NCBI GenBank assembly: GCA_045596485.1
Contig: JAZOCL010000009.1
Span: 1 to 12,704 of the forward strand
Reading direction: 5' to 3'
Length of the DNA: 12,704 nucleotides
Source of the DNA: SIG440 sp045596485
GTDB lineage: Bacteria; Bacillota; Clostridia; Monoglobales; Monoglobaceae
Shown here: in pieces, positions 5,204 to 11,984 of the stretch
How positions within the stretch are numbered: the first letter of the stretch is position 1
How the letters are laid out: each line of letters starts with the position of its first letter
Program-made: the position numbers and the translations under genes
Notes under the pieces: generated by a model
What the model was told of the DNA's origin: nothing
Database searches by the model: none
What the model saw: the letters and a program-made list of their open reading frames with translations, nothing else

Positions 5204-8049
5204 TAGAAAACAAATACAGCCAATATATTCACGTAAAAGGTGCAAGAGAGAACAACCTGAAGGGGATTGACGTGAAAATTCCCAGAGACAAAATGGTTGT
5301 GCTCACAGGCTTAAGCGGCTCAGGAAAGTCGTCTCTTGCCTTTGAAACGGTTTATGCCGAAGGGCAGAGACGTTATGTGGAGTCCCTTTCTGCCTACGCA
5401 TGGCAATTCCTTGGACAGATGGAAAAGCCCAATGTGGAATCAATTGAGGGGCTTTCACCCGCAATCTCAATTGACCAGAAAACTACAAGCAAGAACCCGC
5501 GTTCAACTGTTGGAACAGTTACCGAGGTTTATGACTATGTGAGACTTTTATATGCCAGAATAGGTATTCCCCATTGCCCCAAATGCGGAAAGGAAATCAA
5601 GTCTCAGTCCATTGACCAGATTGTGGATGCGGTGAAGGTGCTCCCCGAAAAGACTAAAATTCAGATTCTTGCGCCTGTAATCAGGGGAAGAAAGGGTGAA
5701 TATACCAAGATTTTTGAGAAGGCGGCAAAGGACGGCTTTGTTCGCGTGCGTGTTGACGGCGAAATTTTTGACCCCGGTGCAGACGAGATTTCTCTTGACA
5801 AGCAGAAGAAGCATAATATTGAAATTGTTGTTGACCGTCTTGTGGTGCGTGAGGGAATGGATAAGCGTCTGACGGATTCGCTGGAGACGGCTCTTAAAAT
5901 GGCAAAGGGCATTGTTGTGGTGCAGCTTATTGACGAAGAGAGAGAATTGATGTTCAGCCAGAACTATGCCTGCGACGACTGCGGAATTAACATTGAAGAG
6001 CTGACCCCCAGAATGTTTTCGTTTAACACCCCCTACGGTGCCTGTCCTCATTGCATGGGTCTGGGCGAGGTGGAGCTTTTGGACATTGAAAGGCTTATTC
6101 CTGACAAGACAAAGAGCATAAACCAGGGGGCGATTGCCTGCTATGGCTGGACAGGAACCGACAAAGACAGCATTTCGGCTATGTATTATCGGGGTCTTGC
6201 CAAGAAATACGGCTTCAGCCTTGATACTCCTGTGAAGGATTTGCCCGAAGATATTGTTGACATTCTTCTTTACGGTACAAGGGGCGAGAAGGTGCATCTG
6301 ACCTACGAAAAAACCTATGCCAGGGGAGAGCATTATGCCCGATTTGAGGGAATTGTGAACAATGTTCTCCGCCGTTATCAGGAAACTAATTCTGAATGGG
6401 CAAAGAAAGAAATTCAGGAGTTTATGAATGTTACTCTCTGCCCCGAATGTAAGGGCACACGTCTCAGAAAGGAGAGTCTCGCAGTTACAGTCAAGGGCAG
6501 AAACATTGACGATGTGAGCAAGCTTTCAATTGCTGAGGCTATGGACTTTTTTGAAAATATTAAGCTTAGCGAAAGGGAGCAGTTTATAGGAAAACAAATC
6601 CTAAAGGAAATTAATGCAAGACTTTCGTTTTTGGTGAGTGTGGGGCTTGAATACCTGACACTTTCACGGTCAAGCGGAACCCTTTCGGGCGGTGAGGCGC
6701 AGAGAATCCGACTTGCCAGCCAGATTGGTTCGGGGCTTATGGGCGTTGTTTATATTCTTGATGAGCCCAGTATTGGTCTTCATCAAAGAGATAATCACAA
6801 GCTCATTGAGATGCTGAAAAAGCTGAGAGATTTGGGCAATACCCTGCTTGTGGTTGAGCACGATGAGGATACAATGCGTGCTGCCGACCATATCATTGAC
6901 ATCGGACCCGGAGCGGGAGTTCACGGCGGATATGTTGTTGCAGAGGGTACTGCCGAGGATATAATGAAGTGCAAGGAGTCTGAAACGGGTCTCTATCTCA
7001 GCGGTGAGAAGTTCATTCCTGTTCCTGCGGTGCGCAGAGCAGGGAACGGCAGTTTTTTGCGACTTGAGGGAGCGGCACAGAACAATCTGAAAAATGTTGA
7101 CATAGAGATTCCTCTGGGAACCTTCACCTGTGTTACGGGTGGGTCGGGAAGCGGAAAAAGCTCACTTGTTAATGAGGTGCTGTTCAAAATTCTTGCTAAT
7201 GACCTTAACCGTGCAAAGCAGAAGCCCGGAAAATTTAAATCTATCAGCGGTTTGGAATATCTAGACAAGGTAATTGATATTGACCAGTCGCCAATCGGCA
7301 GAACTCCAAGGTCAAACCCTGCAACCTATACGGGGCTTTTTGGGGATATACGAAATCTGTTTGCATCAACTCCCGATGCAAAAGCAAGAGGTTACGGTTC
7401 AGGGCGGTTCAGCTTTAACGTGAAGGGCGGTCGCTGTGAATCCTGTCAGGGTGACGGAATAATCAAGATTGAAATGCATTTTCTGCCTGATATTTATATG
7501 CCCTGTGAGGTCTGTGACGGAAAAAGATATAATCGTGAGACCCTTGAGGTTAAGTTCAAGGGCAAGAGCATTGCAGACGTTCTTGATATGACCGTTGAAG
7601 AGGGTATGGAGTTTTTTGAGAGTATTCCAAAGCTTGCAAACCGTCTGAGAACTCTTTTTGAGGTGGGACTGGGATATATCAAAATCGGTCAGTCTTCGAC
7701 CACGCTTTCGGGCGGTGAGGCGCAGCGTGTGAAGCTTGCAACAGAGCTCAGCAAGCGCAGCACAGGAAAGACTATTTATATTCTGGATGAGCCCACAACA
7801 GGACTTCATACGGCAGATGTTCACCGACTTATTGAGGTTTTGCAGAGACTGGTTGATGCGGGGAATACTGTGGTGGTTATTGAGCATAACCTTGATGTGA
7901 TTAAAACAGCGGATTATATAATTGACCTGGGTCCCGAAGGCGGAAATAAAGGCGGCACGATTGTTGCCTGCGGTACGCCCGAAAAGGTGGCAAAGAGCAA
8001 AAAGTCATACACGGGAATGTATTTGAGAAACGTTCTAAAGAAAAGATAA
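5200..8049 (+). CDS. uvrA: Excinuclease ABC subunit A
   Basis: 949 residues, full length. It is the ABC-type ATPase dimer that first scans DNA for bulky damage and delivers UvrB. First ABC module: Walker A GLSGSGKSS (37-45), signature LSGGEAQR (495-502), Walker B YILDEPSIGLH (518-528). Second module: Walker A GGSGSGKSS (647-655), signature LSGGEAQR (836-843), Walker B YILDEPTTGLH (860-870). Zinc-type cysteine pairs are C126/C129, C258/C261 with C282/C285, C414/C417, and C746/C749 with C769/C772. The last set is the C-terminal zinc finger that reads DNA. Position 68 is Trp where the family block SAYARQFLGQ nearly always has Arg, and residue 648 is Gly where Val is usual. It is the last gene of the plus-strand unit, start-coupled to uvrB and followed by a terminator. 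LexA control cannot be judged because the operon promoter is outside the window. Confidence 0.97.
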   Translation: MIENKYSQYIHVKGARENNLKGIDVKIPRDKMVVLTGLSGSGKSSLAFETVYAEGQRRYVESLSAYAWQFLGQMEKPNVESIEGLSPAISIDQKTTSKNPRSTVGTVTEVYDYVRLLYARIGIPHCPKCGKEIKSQSIDQIVDAVKVLPEKTKIQILAPVIRGRKGEYTKIFEKAAKDGFVRVRVDGEIFDPGADEISLDKQKKHNIEIVVDRLVVREGMDKRLTDSLETALKMAKGIVVVQLIDEERELMFSQNYACDDCGINIEELTPRMFSFNTPYGACPHCMGLGEVELLDIERLIPDKTKSINQGAIACYGWTGTDKDSISAMYYRGLAKKYGFSLDTPVKDLPEDIVDILLYGTRGEKVHLTYEKTYARGEHYARFEGIVNNVLRRYQETNSEWAKKEIQEFMNVTLCPECKGTRLRKESLAVTVKGRNIDDVSKLSIAEAMDFFENIKLSEREQFIGKQILKEINARLSFLVSVGLEYLTLSRSSGTLSGGEAQRIRLASQIGSGLMGVVYILDEPSIGLHQRDNHKLIEMLKKLRDLGNTLLVVEHDEDTMRAADHIIDIGPGAGVHGGYVVAEGTAEDIMKCKESETGLYLSGEKFIPVPAVRRAGNGSFLRLEGAAQNNLKNVDIEIPLGTFTCVTGGSGSGKSSLVNEVLFKILANDLNRAKQKPGKFKSISGLEYLDKVIDIDQSPIGRTPRSNPATYTGLFGDIRNLFASTPDAKARGYGSGRFSFNVKGGRCESCQGDGIIKIEMHFLPDIYMPCEVCDGKRYNRETLEVKFKGKSIADVLDMTVEEGMEFFESIPKLANRLRTLFEVGLGYIKIGQSSTTLSGGEAQRVKLATELSKRSTGKTIYILDEPTTGLHTADVHRLIEVLQRLVDAGNTVVVIEHNLDVIKTADYIIDLGPEGGNKGGTIVACGTPEKVAKSKKSYTGMYLRNVLKKR

Positions 8050-8071
8050 AAGAAAATATCAGAGGTATTGA

Positions 8072-8101
8072 AAAAAGAAACGGGTTTCGCCGTTTCTTTT
8101 T
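8072..8101. terminator. Bidirectional intrinsic terminator
   Basis: AAAAAGAAACGG (8072-8083), a six-base GTTTCG loop and CCGTTTCTTTTT (8090-8101) form a perfect 12-bp stem. A-tract and T-tract lie on opposite flanks, so each strand shows a GC-containing hairpin followed by a U-run. It starts 22 bases after the uvrA stop and ends 14 bases before the last codon of the ABC transporter on the other strand, so it can end both operons. Confidence 0.88.
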
Positions 8102-8115
8102 GTTTATTTATATAT

Positions 8116-9843
8116 TTAAAGAGTGCTATACATTGAATAGAGCTTTGCGTATTCGCCGCCTTTTTCCATAAGCTCGGCGTGAGTGCCTTCTTCAACAATG
8201 CCGTCCTGAGTCAAAACAAAAATTCGGGTTGCATTTTTGATTGTGGTAAGACGGTGAGCAATGGTGAAGGTTGTTCTTCCTTCAGAAAGGCGCTTCAGCG
8301 ACTTTTGGACCAAAAGCTCGCTTTCGTTGTCCAGTGCCGAGGTTGCTTCATCGAGAATGAGTATGGGAGGATTTTTGAGGAACAGGCGGGCAATTGAAAT
8401 TCGCTGCTTTTGACCACCTGAAAGCTTGAGACCGCGCTCTCCCACATAGGTGTCGTAGCCGTCCTTGAGACCACAGATAAATTCGTGAGCACCTGCAGCC
8501 TTTGCGGCTTCAATAACCTCGTCTCGGGTTGCATCGGGCTTGCCGTAGACAATGTTTTCGAAAACTGTACCGCTGAACAGGTATACGTCCTGCTGAACCA
8601 TTCCAATGTTGTCGCGCAGAGATTTGAGGGAAATGCTTCGGATGTCTGTTCCGTCGATAAAGATACTGCCCGAGGATAGGTCGTAAAATCTTGGAATAAG
8701 GTTACACATTGTGGTTTTGCCGCCGCCTGAGGGACCCACAATTGCCACATTTTCGCCAGGCTTTATCTCAAGGTTCATTGCCTCAAGAACGTTTTCGGCA
8801 GAGTCAGAATATCTGAAGTTTACGCCCTCAAACACAACGTGACCTGATACGTTTTTGAGCTCCACTGCATCGGGAGCATCCTCAATGTCAACGGGCTCAT
8901 CCATAATTTCCTGAAATCTTTCTATGCCTGTTATTCCGCGTTGGAACTGCTCGGTGAATTCCACAATGCGTCTGATTGAGGTGATGAGTGTCTGGATGTA
9001 AAGAAGATATGTCACGAAGTCGGGTGCTGTGATGTGCCCATTAAGCATAAAATATGAGCCAAGGACGATGATTGCGATATACATTACCCCGTCAAAAAAT
9101 CTTGTTCCCGACTGGAAGAGCGCCATATATTTGTAGGCGTTCTTTTTTGCTTTGAAGAAGCGGCGGTTGCCCTCGGCAAACTTTTCGCGCTCTATGTCCT
9201 CGTTTGCAAAGCTTTTCACCACACGAACACCAAGGAGACTGTCCTCAAGGTCGGCATTGAGCTCGCCCACCTGCTGACGCTGTTCCTTGAAGGCGTCCTT
9301 CATATTTCTGCGGAAGATAAATACCGAAATCAGCATCAGGGGCAGAAGAAGGAAGATTAATGCCGTCAGAAGAAGATTGATGTTGCCCAAAATTATAAAT
9401 GCGCCCACAATCTTGATAAAGGCGATGAAAAATTCTTCGGGGCAATGGTGTGAAAATTCGGTTACATCAAAAAGGTCAGAGGTCATTCTGGACATAAGCT
9501 GACCGATTTTTGTATTGTCAAAATACTTGAATGAAAGCTTTTGAAGGTGGTCAAAAAGGTCACGGCGCATATCGGTCTCCAGCCTTGCTCCCATAACGTG
9601 ACCTGTGTTTGCCATATAATAGTTTGCTCCCGTGTCAATGAGACGAAGGAGCAGATAAAGAGCCCCAAGCTTCAGAACCGTGGAGAACAAAAAGACTTGA
9701 TTGGGGTCTGTTGCCATAGTGGTTATGTGCCTTATTATAAGCGGAAAAACCAGCTCGCATACCGTTGTGAGCGCTGCACACAACAGGTCAAGAAGGATTA
9801 TTCCAACATAGGGTCTATAATACTTTGAAAAGCGTTTGAACAT
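8116..9843 (-). CDS. ABC exporter half-transporter (MsbA/PglK/multidrug type)
   Basis: 575 residues: one membrane domain fused to one ATPase domain, so it presumably works as a homodimer. Hydrophobic spans lie near 13-38, 52-70, 138-155, 158-177, 250-267 and 272-292, six as expected for a type IV exporter. ATPase motifs are Walker A GPSGGGKTT (370-378), Q-loop VQQDVYLFSGT (416-426), signature LSGGQKQR (474-481), Walker B ILILDEATSALD (494-505, Glu499) and H-loop His530. All catalytic residues are intact. The ATG at 9843 has only a weak ribosome site (GAG about 10 bases away). It is last in an operon with an O-antigen ligase-like protein and a glycosyltransferase. Flipping or exporting a glycolipid, as MsbA and PglK do, is therefore a reasonable inference. 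Sequence alone does not exclude a drug or peptide exporter, since this family is broad. Confidence 0.93.
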   Translation of the reverse strand: MFKRFSKYYRPYVGIILLDLLCAALTTVCELVFPLIIRHITTMATDPNQVFLFSTVLKLGALYLLLRLIDTGANYYMANTGHVMGARLETDMRRDLFDHLQKLSFKYFDNTKIGQLMSRMTSDLFDVTEFSHHCPEEFFIAFIKIVGAFIILGNINLLLTALIFLLLPLMLISVFIFRRNMKDAFKEQRQQVGELNADLEDSLLGVRVVKSFANEDIEREKFAEGNRRFFKAKKNAYKYMALFQSGTRFFDGVMYIAIIVLGSYFMLNGHITAPDFVTYLLYIQTLITSIRRIVEFTEQFQRGITGIERFQEIMDEPVDIEDAPDAVELKNVSGHVVFEGVNFRYSDSAENVLEAMNLEIKPGENVAIVGPSGGGKTTMCNLIPRFYDLSSGSIFIDGTDIRSISLKSLRDNIGMVQQDVYLFSGTVFENIVYGKPDATRDEVIEAAKAAGAHEFICGLKDGYDTYVGERGLKLSGGQKQRISIARLFLKNPPILILDEATSALDNESELLVQKSLKRLSEGRTTFTIAHRLTTIKNATRIFVLTQDGIVEEGTHAELMEKGGEYAKLYSMYSTL

Positions 9844-9874
9844 TTTGAGTCATCTCTTTTTCAGAAACAATTTA

Positions 9875-10369
9875 TTATTTTACTTCACTTACACCTATAA
9901 TTGTGCCTGATGTGTTGGCAAATTTTGAAGTGAAATAGAGGGTCGAGCCAATGTTGATTGACTGGTTTGTTGAGGTGTAGTATCCTGAATTTCCTGCGCT
10001 GCCGTCAACCTGAATTTTTGCTGTTACGGTATAACGCTCGGGGAGCAGGGTTTCTGTGACCGTACCGTTGGCAAGCTCACGGGTTTCGAGAGCTTCTTTG
10101 TAGGTCACATCAACAATTTCGCCTGCGTATTCTTTGGTTGTGGAATTTGTGATGGGACCGAGCTGACTGAGAGCCTCGACTGTGCCCATACGGACACCCT
10201 TTATGAGAACGGTATATTCTATTTGCTGTTTTTCGGTTGAGACCTTTGTGCTTTCGCTGTTTGTAAAGCGCATATAAAGCCCGAAAGCCAGAACTGCTAT
10301 TGCCAGAATAACAATTATATCAATGATGCTTATTTTGCCGAAAAGCTTACCTTCTTTGTTTATTATCAT
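9875..10369 (-). CDS. DUF4330-like membrane-anchored protein, copy A
   Basis: 164 residues. The N-terminus MIINKEGKLFGKISIIDIIV leads into one hydrophobic span (about 14-32). About 130 residues follow that look beta-rich and are low in Cys, presumably outside the membrane. The opening KEGKLFGKISIID and overall layout fit DUF4330, a family of unknown function. That assignment is from memory of the family pattern and is not a database search. The C-terminal block NIGSTLYFTSKFANTSGTII aligns with the end of the next protein upstream, indicating a paralogous pair. There is no lipobox and no catalytic motif that I can recognise. AAAGGAG lies 10 bases before the ATG. It starts 18 bases after copy B and is followed 31 bases later by the ABC exporter. 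A role as an accessory of glycan assembly or export is inference from context only. Confidence 0.8.
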   Translation of the reverse strand: MIINKEGKLFGKISIIDIIVILAIAVLAFGLYMRFTNSESTKVSTEKQQIEYTVLIKGVRMGTVEALSQLGPITNSTTKEYAGEIVDVTYKEALETRELANGTVTETLLPERYTVTAKIQVDGSAGNSGYYTSTNQSINIGSTLYFTSKFANTSGTIIGVSEVK

Positions 10370-10379
10370 TTACTTCACG

Positions 10380-10386
10380 CTCCTTT
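10380..10386 (-). promoter_or_regulatory. Ribosome binding site of DUF4330-like copy A
   Basis: On the minus strand this reads AAAGGAG, 10 bases before the ATG at 10369, and lies right after the stop codon of copy B. Confidence 0.6.
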
Positions 10387-10387
10387 G

Positions 10388-10873
10388 TTATCTGAGACTG
10401 AGGCTCACTATGTAGCCAAAGCCTGCGGCTGTTTTGCCCTTTACTGCTGCGGTTCCGCCAACCTTGAGGGGGGTGCTGCCTGCAAGAATTTCGGAGTCGG
10501 TTTCGGTTACCTGAGATTCAAGAGTGAGGATTATGTCATCATAGAGGGGGTCTTCAGCAATAACTGCCTTGCCTCTTGTGCTGTCGGTGATAAGGCGTTT
10601 TGCGGGAGTGACCTCTACATTCACAATTTTTGCTTCGAAGCGTTCTTTCTCGCCCACCATAAGAGTTTCGCCGTTTTCGGCGGCTTTTTGAAATTCCTCG
10701 GCAACGACCTTTTCGTATTTTGCAAGCTCAAGCTGATATTGTGCCGTTACGGTTTGAGCTGTGCCGGAGCCGCCGCTCTTGGGCGCAAGAAGCAGAAATG
10801 CTGCTGCAGCAATAATCAGAGCTATAAATGCAATGAGAAATCCGTCCATAAGATTGAATTTTGGTTTATCCAT
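10388..10873 (-). CDS. DUF4330-like membrane-anchored protein, copy B
   Basis: 161 residues from the ATG at 10873, chosen because GGAGGT sits 7 bases before it; an open frame extending to 10990 is only overlap with the upstream gene. MDKPKFNLMDGF precedes one hydrophobic span (about 12-29), then a charged helical stretch (about 40-75, rich in Glu and Lys) and a beta-rich C-terminal part. Order and spacing match copy A: short basic N-terminus, K/N-x-x-D before the span, an A-KIVNVEV block (EIVDVTY in A), and a final KVGGTAAV...AGFGYIV block (NIGSTLYF...TSGTIIG in A). They are probably diverged tandem duplicates of DUF4330 type; function is unknown. Its start overlaps the glycosyltransferase stop by 8 bases (ATGGATAA), so it is very likely translated by coupling. 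Confidence 0.78.
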   Translation of the reverse strand: MDKPKFNLMDGFLIAFIALIIAAAAFLLLAPKSGGSGTAQTVTAQYQLELAKYEKVVAEEFQKAAENGETLMVGEKERFEAKIVNVEVTPAKRLITDSTRGKAVIAEDPLYDDIILTLESQVTETDSEILAGSTPLKVGGTAAVKGKTAAGFGYIVSLSLR

Positions 10874-11984
10874 TTTGTTTACCTCCAAGGTTAAAATATA
10901 TGTTTTCAATGCTTTCCGCATATTTCTGTGCGGTAAATTTTTGATTGAATATTTCTTTGCTGACTCTTGACATTTCGGCATAAAGCTCATTGTCCGTGAA
11001 AAGCCGAATCAGTTTCTCGGCAAGCTTTTCGGGGTCGCCCACGGGAACAACGAAGCCGTTTTTGCCGTCTGCTATAATGCCCGGATTGCCGCCTGCAGCT
11101 GATACCACGGCAGGCTTTGAAAGGCTCATTCCCTCTAATAGGGAGAGACTGGTGGCTTCGGTTGTGGAGCAGTTGCATTGAACGTCAATCAGGTTCAGCA
11201 GGGGCTCCACGTTGTCGAGAAAGCCAAGCATTATTACTGTATCCTCAAGATTCAGCGCAGCAATTTGTTTTCGGATGGGGTCTTCCATAGCACCTGTGCC
11301 TGCGATGAAGAACCTTGCGGCTATGCCCTTTGCTTTAAGCCTTGCTGCGGCTTCGATAAAGTAGCGATGCCCCTTGATTTCGTCAAGACGTGCTATGATT
11401 GCGCAGCTTTTTGTGCCGTCGGGGATGCCGTATTCATTTTTAAGCTCTTCAAGCTCTGAGGACGAAACGGGAGTCATAGGCTCCACACCGTTGAGGATTA
11501 CTTCGATTTTTTTCTCAGACACGCCGATTGCGGTGAGATTGTCCTTTGCGGCTTCAGCCACGGCAATTATTTTGTCGGCGGTCAGGTTGTTTGAAAGAGC
11601 ACTGATGACCTTTCCCAAGCCCTTGGTAAGCCTTGGCGAGGGAGGATATACCGTGTGACGGGTGTAGACTATTTTTGCACCGCAGAGCCGTGCCGCAATG
11701 CGGGCAGACATACTTGCGTGGGTGTGAACAATGTGGGGCTTGAATTCCCTGAAAACTGCCAGAAGCTTGTTTATGGCAGAGGGGTCAAGGGATTTGTCGG
11801 CCATTGCCGGAATTTCGATTACCCTGAAGCCCAGAGACTCCACCTTTGGCTTCAGAAGGCTGTTTGTGGGGAGAACCACCGCCACGTTGAAGGCTTTTTT
11901 GTTGCAGTGCCGCAGATAGGTGAGAATGCACTTTCCTGCGCCGCCGATGTTGGTGTCGGAACACACCTGAAGGACGTTAAGCAT
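10866..11984 (-). CDS. GT4 family glycosyltransferase
   Basis: 372 residues, typical of a GT-B fold retaining glycosyltransferase of family GT4, which moves a sugar from a nucleotide-sugar donor to a lipid-linked or glycan acceptor at the inner membrane face. The N-terminal acceptor domain has the glycine-rich loop NIGGAGK (12-18), HIVHTHASMSAR (84-95) and YTRH (107-110). The C-terminal donor domain has VILNGVE (162-168), ARLDEIKGH (198-206, with basic residues expected near the donor phosphates) and the E-x7-E motif EATSLSLLE (276-284). GGNPGIIADGKNGFVV (298-313) is also typical. The sugar cannot be read. Its start overlaps the end of the O-antigen ligase-like gene by 8 bases, and its stop overlaps the next gene by 8 bases. 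No membrane span is seen, so it is a peripheral cytoplasmic enzyme. Confidence 0.93.
   Translation of the reverse strand: MLNVLQVCSDTNIGGAGKCILTYLRHCNKKAFNVAVVLPTNSLLKPKVESLGFRVIEIPAMADKSLDPSAINKLLAVFREFKPHIVHTHASMSARIAARLCGAKIVYTRHTVYPPSPRLTKGLGKVISALSNNLTADKIIAVAEAAKDNLTAIGVSEKKIEVILNGVEPMTPVSSSELEELKNEYGIPDGTKSCAIIARLDEIKGHRYFIEAAARLKAKGIAARFFIAGTGAMEDPIRKQIAALNLEDTVIMLGFLDNVEPLLNLIDVQCNCSTTEATSLSLLEGMSLSKPAVVSAAGGNPGIIADGKNGFVVPVGDPEKLAEKLIRLFTDNELYAEMSRVSKEIFNQKFTAQKYAESIENIYFNLGGKQNG
10881..10886 (-). promoter_or_regulatory. Ribosome binding site of DUF4330-like copy B
   Basis: GGAGGT on the minus strand, 7 bases before the ATG at 10873 and inside the 3' end of the glycosyltransferase gene. 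It fixes the start. Confidence 0.85.

Noticed and set aside
5548..6333. 261-residue open frame on the minus strand inside uvrA
   Set aside because: Antisense shadow of a confident UvrA frame; composition is His/Asn-rich without any family motif.
10385..10894. 169-residue Cys-rich open frame on the plus strand
   Set aside because: It lies opposite DUF4330-like copy B, whose ribosome site and paralogue support the minus strand. The Cys content arises from reverse-reading Ala/Thr codons.
10874..10990. N-terminal extension of DUF4330-like copy B
   Set aside because: It would overlap the glycosyltransferase widely and bury the good GGAGGT site; the added residues are not membrane-protein-like.
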